Assembly: GCA_025602915.1 (NCBI GenBank)
Contig: JAHLJZ010000017.1
Span: 248,001 to 312,000 of the forward strand
Length of the DNA: 64,000 nt
From: Paraphysoderma sedebokerense
Lineage: Eukaryota > Blastocladiomycota > Physodermatomycetes > Physodermatales > Physodermataceae
Reading direction: 5' to 3'
The notes beneath the pieces were generated by a model. It was not told where the DNA came from and did no database searches. It was given only the letters and a program-made list of their open reading frames with translations. Made by a program: the position numbers and the translations under genes. This document shows, piece after piece, positions 23,779 to 35,301 of the stretch (positions within the stretch are counted from its first letter, which is position 1; the number at the start of each line of letters is the position of its first letter).

Positions 23779-26700
23779 CTATATACAACTCTTTTTTGTG
23801 CAATTTCTCACGAGCTTTGCTATATTTTCTTTTAATTCCGACATTTCTTTCTCTTGACCCTGACCATTTTTAAGGACAACATCCATGCATTGCTTAACAT
23901 TCTCCAACACTTCTATCTGCTCTGAATCATCCGAGCTTGTCAACGTAGATTCTAATATTAATATCAATCCCGGGACAAACTTTCCAGAGGCGTGTATTTC
24001 GAGGTTGTGTAGGGCAAGTAACAGGAGAACTGATAAATGTACGGATAGAGCTAACGAATTTGCGGTTTGGAGTTGGGATAAGAGTGAATTTATATACTGA
24101 TTGAGGTGGTCACTGTATTTGGGACAAAGAAAAAATGAAACATCGTTAGTGAATAGATACTGATATAAGAAAGAATGGCCTCAAAGACTTACGATTTCGC
24201 TTTTTCAGAGATCGGACTAGCCCATTCAAATTCAGGAATCAGTAATGGTAGAATTGTTTGACCCAAGGTGACAAATTTATCCGTTTTCTATATAGGTATG
24301 AAAGATTGTTTTTTAGGTCACCCTCAAACCATTGTTTAGACACAATTTACAAGAACATTACCTTTTCCTTTAAGCCACCCTCGAGAACTCTCAACGCTTG
24401 CTGTACTTCTTGCGACAACGCGAGTTTCTCAGACGTCGTTGGGGATTTTGGCTGCGATAATTTGGAAGTCAATAATTGAATGAAACTTTTTCCGTGCGAT
24501 TTTAATAAATATTTTGATAAAGACTGATGTAATGAGGCATCTACAAAAAACCTTGATCCGTTATTTCAATTTCACTCAGTATAATTCGAACTTGAATCAA
24601 ATACCTGTAACGGCTTTCAAACCCTCATGGTACAATAAAATAGAAACCCACAATTCCCAAAGTTGTCCCGTCAATTTATCTTTCTGCTCGTGGAATTCTG
24701 TATCTGTTGCTCGATGATGTCCATCTCCAGATACATCCAATTCCTGCGCTTTAGTGGTAATCAAATTCGGATCAACGAATACCGAGTCCAACTGCGTTTG
24801 GTATAATTCAGTTACACTTCTTCTGATTTTCCGAGCAACAGGTATTAATAGTTGAGACGGTAACGACGGCAGCGATGACTCTAATTCTCGTTTGATCTGT
24901 TCAATAACACACCATAACGTATCGGTTTAGTTTACATATTCCACTAGTTAAATTCATCTCCAGTGAAAGCGGTACCTCATCAATCGTTACTCCATTTTCG
25001 CTCAACTTTTCAATTGCCTTGTTCTTTCCAGTTCCACTGAATGATCCTGATTTCTTAGTTTTCAAATCAGCGGTGACTTTCTTTTGAATGAATTCTTTCA
25101 AAAGTTCAATACAGTTTTCGAGGTAACCTTCGGAAACGACATAAGTTTCGCCCAATATGACTGGTTTTGGGGTCATTTCATGAAGGGAAGGTAAGTGCGG
25201 GATGAGGGCGATGATATCTGGTTTGGTGAATATCGATGGAAACATTGTCTGAATTGATACCCGTTAAAATATGAATTAGTTTAGTGACAAAACAAAGTAT
25301 GCCTGTACAATAAATAAAAAGGGAAAAAAGATGATACCATTAAATTCACAATTTTATCTAAACTTAAATACTCTTCGATCGCAGCATCAGCTTGCAACAC
25401 TATCAACTCTGAAGTCGCACCAGTAGGTAACAATATCGCATCTTGTAAATGCTTTTTAATAAATTCTTGCGGTGTATGAATTCCTCGATGTTTCATCATA
25501 TCATAAGCTAACTCATCGGTATAATCGAGAGCAACAAAAATTTAGATATAAAATCAGTTACCTCTAAAAAATCAATACAGAGATACACGTAAATTTAGTT
25601 TACCGATATACCCGTTGCTACTGAAATTGAGTTTAACCCAATCTATCAAGTCGTCATCCGTACTTTGAGGAACAAACACATTTGCTTGTAATTGTCCTGC
25701 CACCTTTTGAGTTTGAACCAATTCTTCGATAATCGCTACACCATAAGTTCAAACCACGAAAATTAGTTTAATCCCACCTTCACGAATTTCGAAACACCCA
25801 AAACCGAAGTATCAAACGAAATACACACATGATCTCAATCCTTCTGGTATCAATTTAAATTCATCAATCGTACTAATTGTCGTAGGACTGTACTCACCAA
25901 CAACCACACGTTAAAAAGACCGCCGTCAAAAATCATTGGAACAAAACCGACAAACATACGTTTCCAATTTCTCTATCACTTTTTGAACAACAGGTGTTAT
26001 CTTTTTAGCATACTGATCTGTATATAACGTATACTTTTCAACCGCATCGATCCGTATCTCTGGTTCTAGATAACCGCGAATCATCTAGGTCCATAATGAA
26101 CGATAAATCCGTCAATTCGCAACTCACAATTCCAATTCCAGAAACGATAGACCCAGACTCTATCCATCCAAAATCATAAGAAACAAAGAAACGAAAAATC
26201 AAACCATACGTTCACCCAATACTCTAACCCACAAACAACCTTCATATTCAACCCATTCACCAACCTCACATCCGACAATTTCAACACCCCATTCGAATTC
26301 ACATCTGTTACCACCGAGTCGATCACAGTCTGAATGTAACCCCTGGAATGAATAACCAAAGAAATCATCAATCATCAATAATCGAATCATCATATCAATA
26401 TCCAATCATAGAGAAGAGTAACCACCAAAATCTAATGAGCTAAAGAAAGCCATACAATACAAACCAATCAGTCAACCATGATTTATCCAACACCATAAAC
26501 TTTTCTTGTGGAGATTGTCGGGATTCGAGATTTTGAATCAACTTTTCAGAGTAAACTTCAACTTGTGTATACGATAAATTCAAGAGTTTTGATATTTTTG
26601 TAACGTTGATGAGTTTTTCTGGCGGTTTCAATTCACAATTCATTGATGTTCGTTTCGTTCAAGTTTTGTTTGAAATTCAAGATTCATGATAATAGATCCC

Positions 26701-27016
26701 AAAGAAAGAAAAAAGAAAAGAACAAAATCCTTAGAATGAGTATAACCGTACACCCCATAACCCATCGAACATGCATCAATTGACTCAACTCATTCAAAAA
26801 CCACTCACCATCCCCAACCACCTCTCTCAACCTTTTCATCACCCACTCCCCCGTCACGATATTTTTCCCATCCAATGTACTCAAAACTCCACCACAAGAA
26901 TCATTGGCGTCCGTTTCGTTCTCGTCGTTTTCGTCATGACGGAACTGTACTCTTAATTTGAAGATTCGTTGAACAAGAGTCTCGATTTGGGAATCTGTGA
27001 TGGTGGGTTTTGACAT
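23779..27016 (-). CDS. UFL1: E3 UFM1-protein ligase 1 (UFL1) homologue
   Basis: Ligase that, with DDRGK1 and UFC1, attaches the ubiquitin-like UFM1 to targets such as ribosomal protein uL24 at the ER. Many short exons. N-terminus (Met 27016) MSKPTITDSQIETLVQRIF, then STLDGKNIVTGEWVMKRLREVVGDG matches the family's HTLDGKEYITP..I..E...GG. Next is the winged-helix exon (LINVTKISKLLNLSYTQVEVY), then IKKHLQDAILLPTG and AAIEEYLSLDKIVNLM, then LGETYVVSEGYLENCIELLKEFIQKK (family: FSDTVVVSEKFINDCTELF). The C-terminal helical part has EQKDKLTGQLWELWVSILLY and LKENIAKLVRN, with stop at 23779. Colinearity with the animal protein is good over the whole span. Exon joins between 25.5 and 26.4 kb are the least certain. 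UFMylation is absent from the well-studied Dikarya, which makes this gene notable. Confidence 0.85.
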
Positions 27017-27640
27017 TGATGGTGTGGTGCGGCACTGTGAAGGTGAGAAATATAAATAGGGAGATGTGGTTAAAGGTTACAAGGGGTATAAATCATTCGA
27101 AATTTCAAAGGCCGGGTTGGGACTTGGGCGCGGAATTAAAGAATTTCGAAATTCGCGGGCCGTGTGGAGATTAGGATGGAATTTGGAAATGATGCAATAA
27201 AATGAAACGAAAAAAACTTAAAAAGATTTTATTTCATTGCTTTAAAAATATTCTTTTGGAAGTAGGTTATATATACCATTGAATTCATCGATATATGGAT
27301 ATTTTGAACTTAAACTTTGTCATTGCAGTTCGCAAATGCGAAAACTAAAAACAACGAAAAAAGTACAATGATTTTTTTCCCCTCTAATTTCAGGTAATTC
27401 GTTTCTTTTCCTTTCCTCCTTTTCTTAAATTTTTTTTCCAAACCAACCAAATCAACAATGTACAGTACACACTCTCCAAACTTTCCAAAACACAAAAAAG
27501 CCAAAAGGCAACATACAAGTTATGTTACACCTACAACAAAGATAATTAGAGTTCAAAGAAACAAAATAAAGGAGATAATTTGTGATAAACAGTATCAAGA
27601 AAAATATTATTTCATTTCCAAAATTTTCCATTGCAACATT
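27017..27640. other. Intergenic region, UFL1 promoter and RBM39 3' flank
   Basis: Very AT-rich spacer between two minus-strand genes. No gene or RNA seen. Confidence 0.4.
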
Positions 27641-30600
27641 TAAAGTAACGTTGCATCGGGGTACTTTGCGTTGTACTTTAAATCTGCAGATATAAAATCA
27701 CCAAAATGTAGCAAAAGGGTCAGTGACCGAAATAAACAGTTGTTATGAAGAATTTAGGAAAGACACGACAAACCAGGAATAAAAGTAGCTTCGATTTGTC
27801 TTCCGCTGAACCATCTACCGTTTAACCCTGTCACAGCCTTTTGCGACGACAAAGTCGTATCAAATTTGAGGTAAACGTGTCCCTATACATTAATACCACA
27901 CAAATCAACACTTAGCAACTGAATCAATAGATTGACTAAATATAAATATAAAATACAAACCTCTGTTTCATCAATCACGTCAACAGCGATGTGCATGACT
28001 TTACCGTATTTATTCTCACACTCTTCTTTCACGTCCAATTCAATTTCTTGCTGCCAATTCGGTTCGGTTTCCCTATTTTAAACAATACCACAAAACAAAG
28101 TTCCATTAGCCAACGTGTATCAATTAAACTCACCTGGATGATAAAATTACACATTGAAACATACTCTGCGGGGTTAAACATATTCTTTAACAAAATATTA
28201 CGGGTAGCAATCACAGTCGGTTGACTTGGTTTTTCTTGCCTATTTCGATTGGGTCGTTACCAGGTCATTAGAGTCAGTATAAAAGAAAAAATCAAACGAA
28301 AAAGTAAAACTGAAACTGAAATACGTACGGGGCAAACACGTCACCATGACTTTTTGCTAGTTTGGCCATTAATTCAACCCTAGATTGTTGTGTCAAAGTG
28401 AAACCGGCCACATCTAGATTTCACACAAATTGAATCAGTTTTAGAGTTCTTAAACATTCAAGAGATTCGAGAGAAACAAAAGGAAAATAGAAACTTACCG
28501 CTATCATCTAAATCAACTTGAGTTCCACTTTTTTCGGTAACTAGACCTACCCGGATCTTTTTCACATCCAAAGAAAACACAACATTGTTAATATACAAAG
28601 AAAAGAACAGATCGGGATGAGGAGCAAAACAAAAGAAAATGTAATTGATTTCATTCTCGTACCTGTCTACCGGCCAAATTGTACCCATTCATATGTTCCA
28701 AAGCTTGCTTGGCATCATCAGGTTTCACAAATCTACGACAAACAAAACATTAGTCAACAATTGTTCTCTCAATCAGTAAAAGCAGCATCAAGCAATGACA
28801 AAGGAAGAGGGGATACATACTGCACGAAACCGAATCCATTGCTCTGTTTAGTTTCAGGATCTCGATTGATGACAACAGATTCTAATCGTCCAAATGGTTC
28901 GAATACCTGTCTCAAATCGTCTTCTGTCAGATGAAATTGTAATGATCCAACATACAATCTGTTGTGTGGGATTTCGTGTTGTCTCGCCGCACTTTTGAGT
29001 TTGTAAACGTCAGTTTCATTTCATCAAAGAATAGTTAAGAACAAAGAGAAACGTACCGAGCAGCTTGTTCTGCTAATCTGTTTTTCTCCGCTTCAGACAG
29101 ACTAACAATAATTGGGACACCCAATAATTTTTCACCCGACATGGCAAGTGCCTTTTCAACAGCCTCAACCTCTCGGAATTCGACGTAACCGACACTACAA
29201 CACACAATTGAAAACATTCAAACATGATTAAAAAACAATATCTTTTTCTACAAAAACTTCGAACAGAATTCAAAAGCATACCCTTTAGAACGTCTAGAGG
29301 CTCTATCAGCCACGATTCTAACATCACGAACCTTTCCAGCTCGTTCAAAGAATTCAATCAGTTCACTATCTCTTAATCGAGCAGCTAATTGCATGACGAA
29401 AACGGTACGTCTATCACGTTCCTCTTGGGTAAGTTGGGGCGATGGAGATCTCGACTTTTTCGACCTGTCACACAACAAAAAACAGTCATCAGTACCAAGT
29501 TAAAATTGAAGCCCGATGAGAAGAAGAGATCTCAAAACATACTTTTCTCCTCTTTTAGGTGATCGATCCCGACCGTATCTATCCCTACTTCTATCCCGTC
29601 TTGAGCGGCTACGGTCTCTTCGATCTCTATCTCTTTTTCGGTCACGATCACGGGAAGAAGACCGTCTTCTTGAGCGACTTCGTCGTCGATGCCTATCTCG
29701 TTCTCTGTCACGGTCACTTCGTCTGCGGGATCTAGATCTATTCATATACATAGAAATAATCAAATCAGCAATGGCAATTAGAACAAAGTCCTAAAACAAT
29801 CCGGCCAGCCAAAGATAACAGGCAACAAACCTGGATCTACGTCTCCTAGAAGACGAATGTCGATCTCTACTTCTAGACCTCTTTCTCCGTTCCCTATCTC
29901 TATCCGACCTAGACGACCTTCGTCTATCTCTATCTCTATCCCCATCTTTACTTCGTTCTCTATCCTTGTCTCTACCTTCTGAGGCTTCGTCGTCCAGGGA
30001 TCTTGAGGATTTAAGTGACCTAAACAAATACATGAATCCAAACCGGATGTTAATAAAAGTGTTACAAACCACATAAACTGAATCAAAACATCAACGTAAA
30101 TCACTACGAAACCACAAAACAGCTAACCAAGGAACACCCAATTCAAAAACCAAAAAATCCAAAAACCAAAACAAAAAAACCAACTTACTCTCTCCTCTCA
30201 CTCCCCTCACCTTCATGACCCCCATTCTCCCCATTCTCTCCATTCCTAGCATCCACCATCATCGAATCCCCATCTCCATCTACCGACCTTCCATGTCCAT
30301 TTTCATGGGAGTGGGAGGTGTGCGAACTTACAGCATCGTCGCCCGATACAGCCATGGTAGGTTGGGGGGGCTGTTGGTTCGGTTTCAACATTTCAAAACA
30401 CAATCGGCGAGCAAGTAATAACCAATCAATACATGAGAAGTGTAGAAGAGAAGAAGTGATGAAATAGGAGAGGTAGAGTGTAAAGTGTCGTCAGATGAGG
30501 ATGGAAGTAAAGGTACAAAAAACGAATTAGAGTTAGCGAGTTGGTAACAAGGCTCATCTGAACCATAGCCCACAAGAATCAACAAAAAACCGGGGTCAGA

Positions 30601-30677
30601 GGGCAACAAGATTGATATGACCCTACCTTTTTCAACGGTGCCTCGATAAAAGCTTCGACATCGAAATCATCAGTCAT
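27641..30677 (-). CDS. RBM39/Rsd1-type splicing factor, RS domain plus three RRMs
   Basis: U2AF-like factor that helps 3' splice-site recognition and couples transcription to splicing; nuclear. Start at 30677 ([19 protein letters not shown]). Order: acidic/His-rich start; long Arg-Ser/Arg-Asp domain over three exons ([35 protein letters not shown]); RRM1 ([55 protein letters not shown]); RRM2 ([57 protein letters not shown]); linker [22 protein letters not shown]-terminal UHM ([44 protein letters not shown] with the RWF ligand loop). Stop at 27641-27643 after [12 protein letters not shown]. About eleven exons. The domain set is complete for the family. Confidence 0.92.
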
Positions 30678-31130
30678 TGTGGGTTGTTTGTTCGCTTTGT
30701 TTGGGTGAGTGTGTTTGTGTGTTGCCTTTGTCAGTGTCTGTTCAATGGGGCCAAGAATGTGGAGGAAGGTAAACCTCTGCGGCTTTACAGATAGAATTGG
30801 GATTGCGAAGAGATATAAGATTAGTGCAATAGATAGCAATTGCTCTTTGTTGTCAACCGTCAAAGAAAGATGGAATGGGGAATGAGCAGACAGGAGTGAT
30901 GGAGAGGGAATCCAGCCACGTGATTTGGATTGCCAGCACAAGTGATTTTGAAAGCCATTGTGATAATGGCCACAAAAATGTGATTTTTATTCTGTTTTTA
31001 AATTTTATGCCATTATTTTCCTCTTGTGATAATAGATACAACCCATTACGGCGATGATTATATATGGACAAACAGAAAATGAAATGTTGAAAATGTACAA
31101 TTGATATCCAAATACTACTTTTATCCAAAC
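30678..31130. other. RBM39 promoter / bZIP 3' flank
   Basis: Non-coding spacer between two minus-strand genes. A CACGTG is present at about 30916-30921. Nothing else seen. Confidence 0.4.
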
Positions 31131-32325
31131 TTAAATCATCATTCCAGTCTTGCCAACTAAACCCATCAACTTTTCATTCAACTCTCGCAATCTCTCAATC
31201 TCTTGGTCTCGTTCTTCAACCTCTTCCGTCAATCGGTTCACTTCACCTTCGAGATATGTTATCCTCGCAGCCTTTCGCGCACGAGACGCACGCGCAGACA
31301 ACGTATTCTTCACACGCTTTGCCTCAGTTTCGTCTAATCCTTCCAAATTCACTTCTTCTTCGACAACTGGAGGCATCGGAGAAACCTCGGGTTCATCTGA
31401 CTTGCGCTTTCGCTTCCGAATGGGAGCATTCAACGGAATCATGTTTGAGGGATACTCCAACTTTTCCGGCAAAGTCGCCAACGTAGTTGATGACTTTTTG
31501 GTGATGGATGGAATGGTCACCTTGCTATTAGAGTTGGTTGAAGATGTGGATGAAACGGATGATGAGCGAGTTTTGCGCTTTCTAGAAGCAGGTTGAGGGC
31601 TGGAGAGTTCCAAAGGTGACGAAGGTTCCGTGACGGTCTCCGGCGAGGAAAAGGTAGGTGAAACAGGAGCCGTGTCGGTTGGGGTGACATTTAACCAACT
31701 GTAATCGATGTTTGAAGGAGTATTCACACCGGAAACAGCGAGTGAAAGAGGGTCAACGCCGCCGGAACAAGTCACAGCAGGTTGAAGGCCAAAAAAGCAA
31801 GATAAATCGAGATTTTGAGGTGTAAAGTTGAAAGAGTCGACAGAGACTGGGGTGGCGAGAATCTCCAAGTCAGCAGGTGACATGGATTCAAAGATTTCAA
31901 GATTGTTGGTGAGATCGTGGAAACCAGAGAAAGGTGAGACGGATCCCTCGGTGGGGGTAAAAGATGAGATAGGGGAGGTTGTCATTTGATTGGGAGTATC
32001 TTGCAAGATTGTGAAGTCTTGAAAGGTTGGAGAAACCGACGTTTCCAATGAAGGAGCTGGAAAATGAAATAGAATGGTTAAGATGGTGCCGGACCCAAAA
32101 GAAGGAGTCAAAAGAGACCATCCAGGTAAACATACCAGTTACGTCAAATTCCAAAGTAGAAGGGGTATTTAAAGAGAGGGATGAAGCATTCAGGATGTTG
32201 AAATCCAAGGTAGTATTGTTTAATCCAGGTAAACCAAAAGTTAAGTCATCCGAGAGCCGAGAAACGCAGCGGTTTTGTGCAATGATTACACTGTTCATAT
32301 TCATGTTATTAGTTGTACTTGGCAT
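31131..32325 (-). CDS. Gcn4/CpcA-type bZIP transcription factor
   Basis: Activator of amino-acid biosynthesis and stress genes that binds TGACTCA as a dimer. Two exons: Met at 32325 (MPSTTNNMNMNSVIIAQ), intron at about 32058-32132, stop at 31131-31133. The long N-terminus is acidic and Ser/Thr/Pro-rich with hydrophobic patches (PADLEILATP, NIDYSWLNVTP), as in Gcn4 activation domains. A nuclear-localisation-like RKRKRKS precedes the C-terminal bZIP: basic region KRVKNTLSARASRARKAAR (Gcn4: RARNTEAARRSRARKLQR), then leucine-zipper heptads YLEGEVNRLTEEVEERDQEI and ERLRELNEKLMGLVGK. About 370 residues. The leader holds several short upstream frames and the promoter has a perfect TGACTCA, both typical of GCN4/cpc-1 genes. 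Confidence 0.88.
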
Positions 32326-32451
32326 TGTTATTGTTTGTTTGTTTTTTTTTCTGCCATTTCATGAACGACTGCGAAAAAGATCTATCACAACCCGCGCATA
32401 AAAAGAACGAGAAAAAAAAACGGGGGTTTTCGAGGTGTGGTATCGTAGCAT
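32309..32451 (-). promoter_or_regulatory. Cluster of upstream ORFs in the bZIP leader
   Basis: Four ATGs lie within 126 bases before the main start at 32325. (a) 32451-32359, 30 codons. (b) 32399-32385, ATG CGC GGG TTG TGA, only four codons. (c) 32362-32309, 17 codons, overlapping the main ATG out of frame. (d) 32357-32328, nine codons, whose stop TAA lies two bases before the main ATG (TAACAATG). A short first uORF followed by inhibitory later ones is the logic of GCN4 reinitiation control. The transcription start is unknown, so how many are in the mRNA is inferred. Confidence 0.65.
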
Positions 32452-33655
32452 ATTTAGTAAATCCGTGTCGAGTAAATCGGATATCCAATAGAGTCCCACA
32501 AGAGAGAAGGAAAAGGAACGAAAGCGAGAGGACGGTGTCATTTTTCAAGTAGCACCAGTCGAATCGACGAGGGGACGAGATTCTCGAGCACATCGAAGCT
32601 CCCTTTACAGCGGGGGTTGTTGCGATGATTCCTTTATTTACAGCTTGAGGGAGTGAGTGGGGAACCGAGATAAGCGACGGACATTGCACATGTAGGGGGG
32701 GTTTCAACCAGAGTACCGGGATCACTTGACGGCCATTGTCCTGAATAGCAAGGACGAGGCGAAGGAGGGGAGGGGGGAGGTGGAGGTGGCGGTGGGCGTG
32801 TGTGCTTTGGAGGAGTGCATAGTGAGTTGAGAGTAGAGTAGAGTGGTTTAGAGTGTTGAGAGTAGAGTGGGTTGTAGATGGAATGTAGTGAGCGGAAGGT
32901 GTGGAGTGGGGAAGGTGAGGGGATGCGAGAGGGAATGGGCGCTCTTTATCAGCAGACTGGGCTGTCGACTGCAGTGACTCACTGACTAATAGACACGTGA
33001 CTGCCATGAGGCTTGACTCCCCTGTGTATTGTGCAGCCACGTGGCGCTCTGTCTCTGTTTGGCTGCTGTTTCTGCATGCATTATTCGATTCCTCAATTCC
33101 CTCTCTCTTGATTGTTGTCACCTCATCACTGCATAATCAACTGCCACTGTGTTACTGCATAGAGATCGGGTGGATGGCGTCATGGCACTCTCTCATTTGG
33201 CCATGAAACATGGACGAGTAAAAGCCAAAGTAACTCAATGCAACGTTTATTCAATCCACTACCAATACTGTCTATCACAAATGAAAACACTAAGATGAAA
33301 TACCTCACCCTGTCCAAGGTCAGTCCTCTTGCTGTTGGAACTTAACTATACATTCCAGTATTGCATATGATGGCGTAGATCTGCGGTTGCAGTTGCTAGT
33401 CATGGCGGCAACAGTGCGTACTACGTATGGGGGGAATATGAGAGGCCATCGCCCACAAGAATAGTAGAATTGAAACAACACCTCAACAATTCAGTGCGTT
33501 GTGACACGAGGTGCCACTTTCTGGGCAACCTTCTACGGACATGGGGCAATGCCTAGTTGTAGAATTTCATAGCAACGAAAAATGTAAATAAACTCGCTCT
33601 TTGAAGAGTTGCTGTGTTGAACATCTAATCAACACATCTACAATACCACCTAACA
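32452..33655. other. Divergent intergenic region, bZIP / integrase-like gene
   Basis: Contains the bZIP leader and promoter and the 5' flank of the integrase-like gene. A purine-rich, T-poor stretch of imperfect gagagtagagt units lies at about 32820-32880. I see no terminal inverted repeat before the integrase-like gene. Confidence 0.4.
32975..32981. promoter_or_regulatory. Gcn4-type site TGACTCA upstream of the bZIP gene
   Basis: A perfect palindromic core TGACTCA, about 650 bases before the bZIP start codon. CACGTG boxes flank it at 32994-32999 and 33038-33043. It could mediate autoregulation by the bZIP factor; binding is inferred from family specificity. Confidence 0.5.
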
Positions 33656-35173
33656 ATGAATGATTTCCCGAACTTTCAGATGCAGCAATTTCAAGAACAT
33701 GCACTAAGTATTGTCGAGAATGCAAAATTCGCTGAACGGCACCTTCAGAACAATTCAACCCAAATCGAGTATCACCGAGATCGTTTAGACTATTTGATTA
33801 ATGTTCTCGACAATATGAACGACGCCCGTTATTACCAAGAGATGGAAGCAGTAGTTGATACATTGACCGGACTCTCGCAGAGACTGACAGAAAAGATAAT
33901 TTTTCATATTCTTGATGCCCCGATCGAGGTAAAAGATATCGCCAATTTCACAACCACAGGCCGCCGCGGACGTCCTAGAATAGTCGTTGATGAAGAGTTA
34001 TTGCTTTTGTTGCGGCAAGAAGGAGTAACCTGGGTCAATATTGCCCGGATCTTGGAAATATCAGATGGATCGCTTCGACGCATTCGGTGTGATTACAATC
34101 TCCCCCCGGACCCCAACATGTATTCAGATGTGAGTGATGAAACACTTGACGATATAATCCTAGCGTTGTGGGAGAATGCTCCTAATCAAGGTGAGTCATA
34201 TATCTTTAGACGGTTGAGAACAGAAGGTTTTCAAGTACAGAGAAAACGAGTTCGTGAGTCTATTCGTCGTGTCGACCCGATATTACAGATTCTTCGAGAA
34301 ACTGCAGCTGCAACTGGACGTCGGTATTCCGTTGCCGGCCCAAACAGTCTCTGGCACCATAGTGGGTGCCACAAATTGATTCGCTGGGGTTTTGTGCTGC
34401 ATGGGTTTATAGATGGGTATTCCAAACTTTTAACCGGTTTACGATGCAGCACGAATAATCGTGCCGCAACAGTGAGAGATGTGTTTATTGAAGCCGTGGG
34501 GAAGTATGGATGTCCGTCAAGACTCAGAGGTGACCGTGGAAGAGAAAACGTGCTTGTTGCCAGATACATCACCGCGATGAATGGTGCTGGACGGTCTAGC
34601 TATATTTTCGGACCATCAGAAGACAACCACCGAATAGAAAAAATCTGGCGAGAGGTGCAAAAAGTTGTTGGGTCAGTTTACCAAGATATATTCTCCCAAC
34701 TAGAACAAGACTTTGGGTTAAACGTCAACAATCAACTACACTTATTCGCCCTCCACTACGTATATCTACCCAGACTAAAACAAGATCTAGAACATTTTCG
34801 CCGTCACTGGAACCGCCATGGAATCATCACAGAAAGATATCAAACTCCCCGACAACTCTTCATGATTGGTATGATGCAACGTGGATTCAACGGAGTATAT
34901 TTCAACCCCGACACCGACACCCCATGTCTCCGTCCACCACCAATCATCGAAGGTCCAGAATGTGTAAACCATCACGATGTCGGTCCCGATGAAAGTGATA
35001 TCGATCCCGCGCAACTGTTGCACGTTAATTTGGAGGACCCTAGAAACCCACTTGACGAGGAACAAATGGTTGCTTTAAAAAGACGTATCGACCCGTTAGA
35101 TTACGATGCCTCGCCAACTGGTATTGAATTGTATATTCGGACTATAAGCTTCCTCCTTGGAAGAAATTTGTAA
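33656..35173 (+). CDS. Integrase-like (RNase H-fold) single-exon gene
   Basis: A 505-residue intronless frame. The N-terminal 80 residues are predicted helical. Residues about 102-145 form a helix-turn-helix-like unit (GRRGRPRIV, WVNIARILEISDGSLRRI). Then comes an integrase core of the type found in many multicopy fungal genes: SLWHHSGCHKLIRWGFVLHG, FIDGYSKL, LRGDRGRENV, GPSEDNHRIEKIWREV, HLFALHYVYLPRL, HWNRHGIITERYQTPRQLF. The C-terminal 100 residues are Pro/Asp-rich. I see no capsid, envelope, protease or polymerase gene beside it and no long terminal repeats, so it reads as a solo integrase-like gene, either mobile in a minimal element or domesticated. Activity cannot be judged from sequence. 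Its last 300 bases are the start of the large duplicated segment. Confidence 0.8.
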   Translation: MNDFPNFQMQQFQEHALSIVENAKFAERHLQNNSTQIEYHRDRLDYLINVLDNMNDARYYQEMEAVVDTLTGLSQRLTEKIIFHILDAPIEVKDIANFTTTGRRGRPRIVVDEELLLLLRQEGVTWVNIARILEISDGSLRRIRCDYNLPPDPNMYSDVSDETLDDIILALWENAPNQGESYIFRRLRTEGFQVQRKRVRESIRRVDPILQILRETAAATGRRYSVAGPNSLWHHSGCHKLIRWGFVLHGFIDGYSKLLTGLRCSTNNRAATVRDVFIEAVGKYGCPSRLRGDRGRENVLVARYITAMNGAGRSSYIFGPSEDNHRIEKIWREVQKVVGSVYQDIFSQLEQDFGLNVNNQLHLFALHYVYLPRLKQDLEHFRRHWNRHGIITERYQTPRQLFMIGMMQRGFNGVYFNPDTDTPCLRPPPIIEGPECVNHHDVGPDESDIDPAQLLHVNLEDPRNPLDEEQMVALKRRIDPLDYDASPTGIELYIRTISFLLGRNL

Positions 35174-35301
35174 TATAAATCAGTGGAAAGGAAGAAACCA
35201 CTGCGGTACTTGAATTGTATTATCAGACTATAGGCCATGGGTTTCCTTCTTGGAAGGTAAAAATTGTAATATAAATCATTGGAAAGGAAGAAACCACTGC
35301 G
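35126..35301 (+). repeat. Two tandem ~85-base repeats over the integrase stop codon
   Basis: The segment 35126-35205 (gaattgtat...ccactgcg), which carries the last codons and stop of the integrase-like gene, is repeated with some change at 35212-35301. Shared landmarks are gactata, cttcctyctTGGAAG, taatataaatca and ggaaaggaagaaaccactgcg. Small indels between the copies mean the repeat is older than the large duplication. Confidence 0.8.

Noticed and set aside
29516-29794. Arg/Leu/Ser-rich plus-strand frame
   Set aside because: Antisense shadow of the Arg-Ser domain of the RBM39-like gene.
32309-33121. Long 270-codon minus-strand frame upstream of the bZIP gene
   Set aside because: It begins without a supported start, consists of low-complexity Ser/His/Leu runs, and overlaps the bZIP ATG out of frame. 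Better explained as leader and promoter, with short uORFs at its end.
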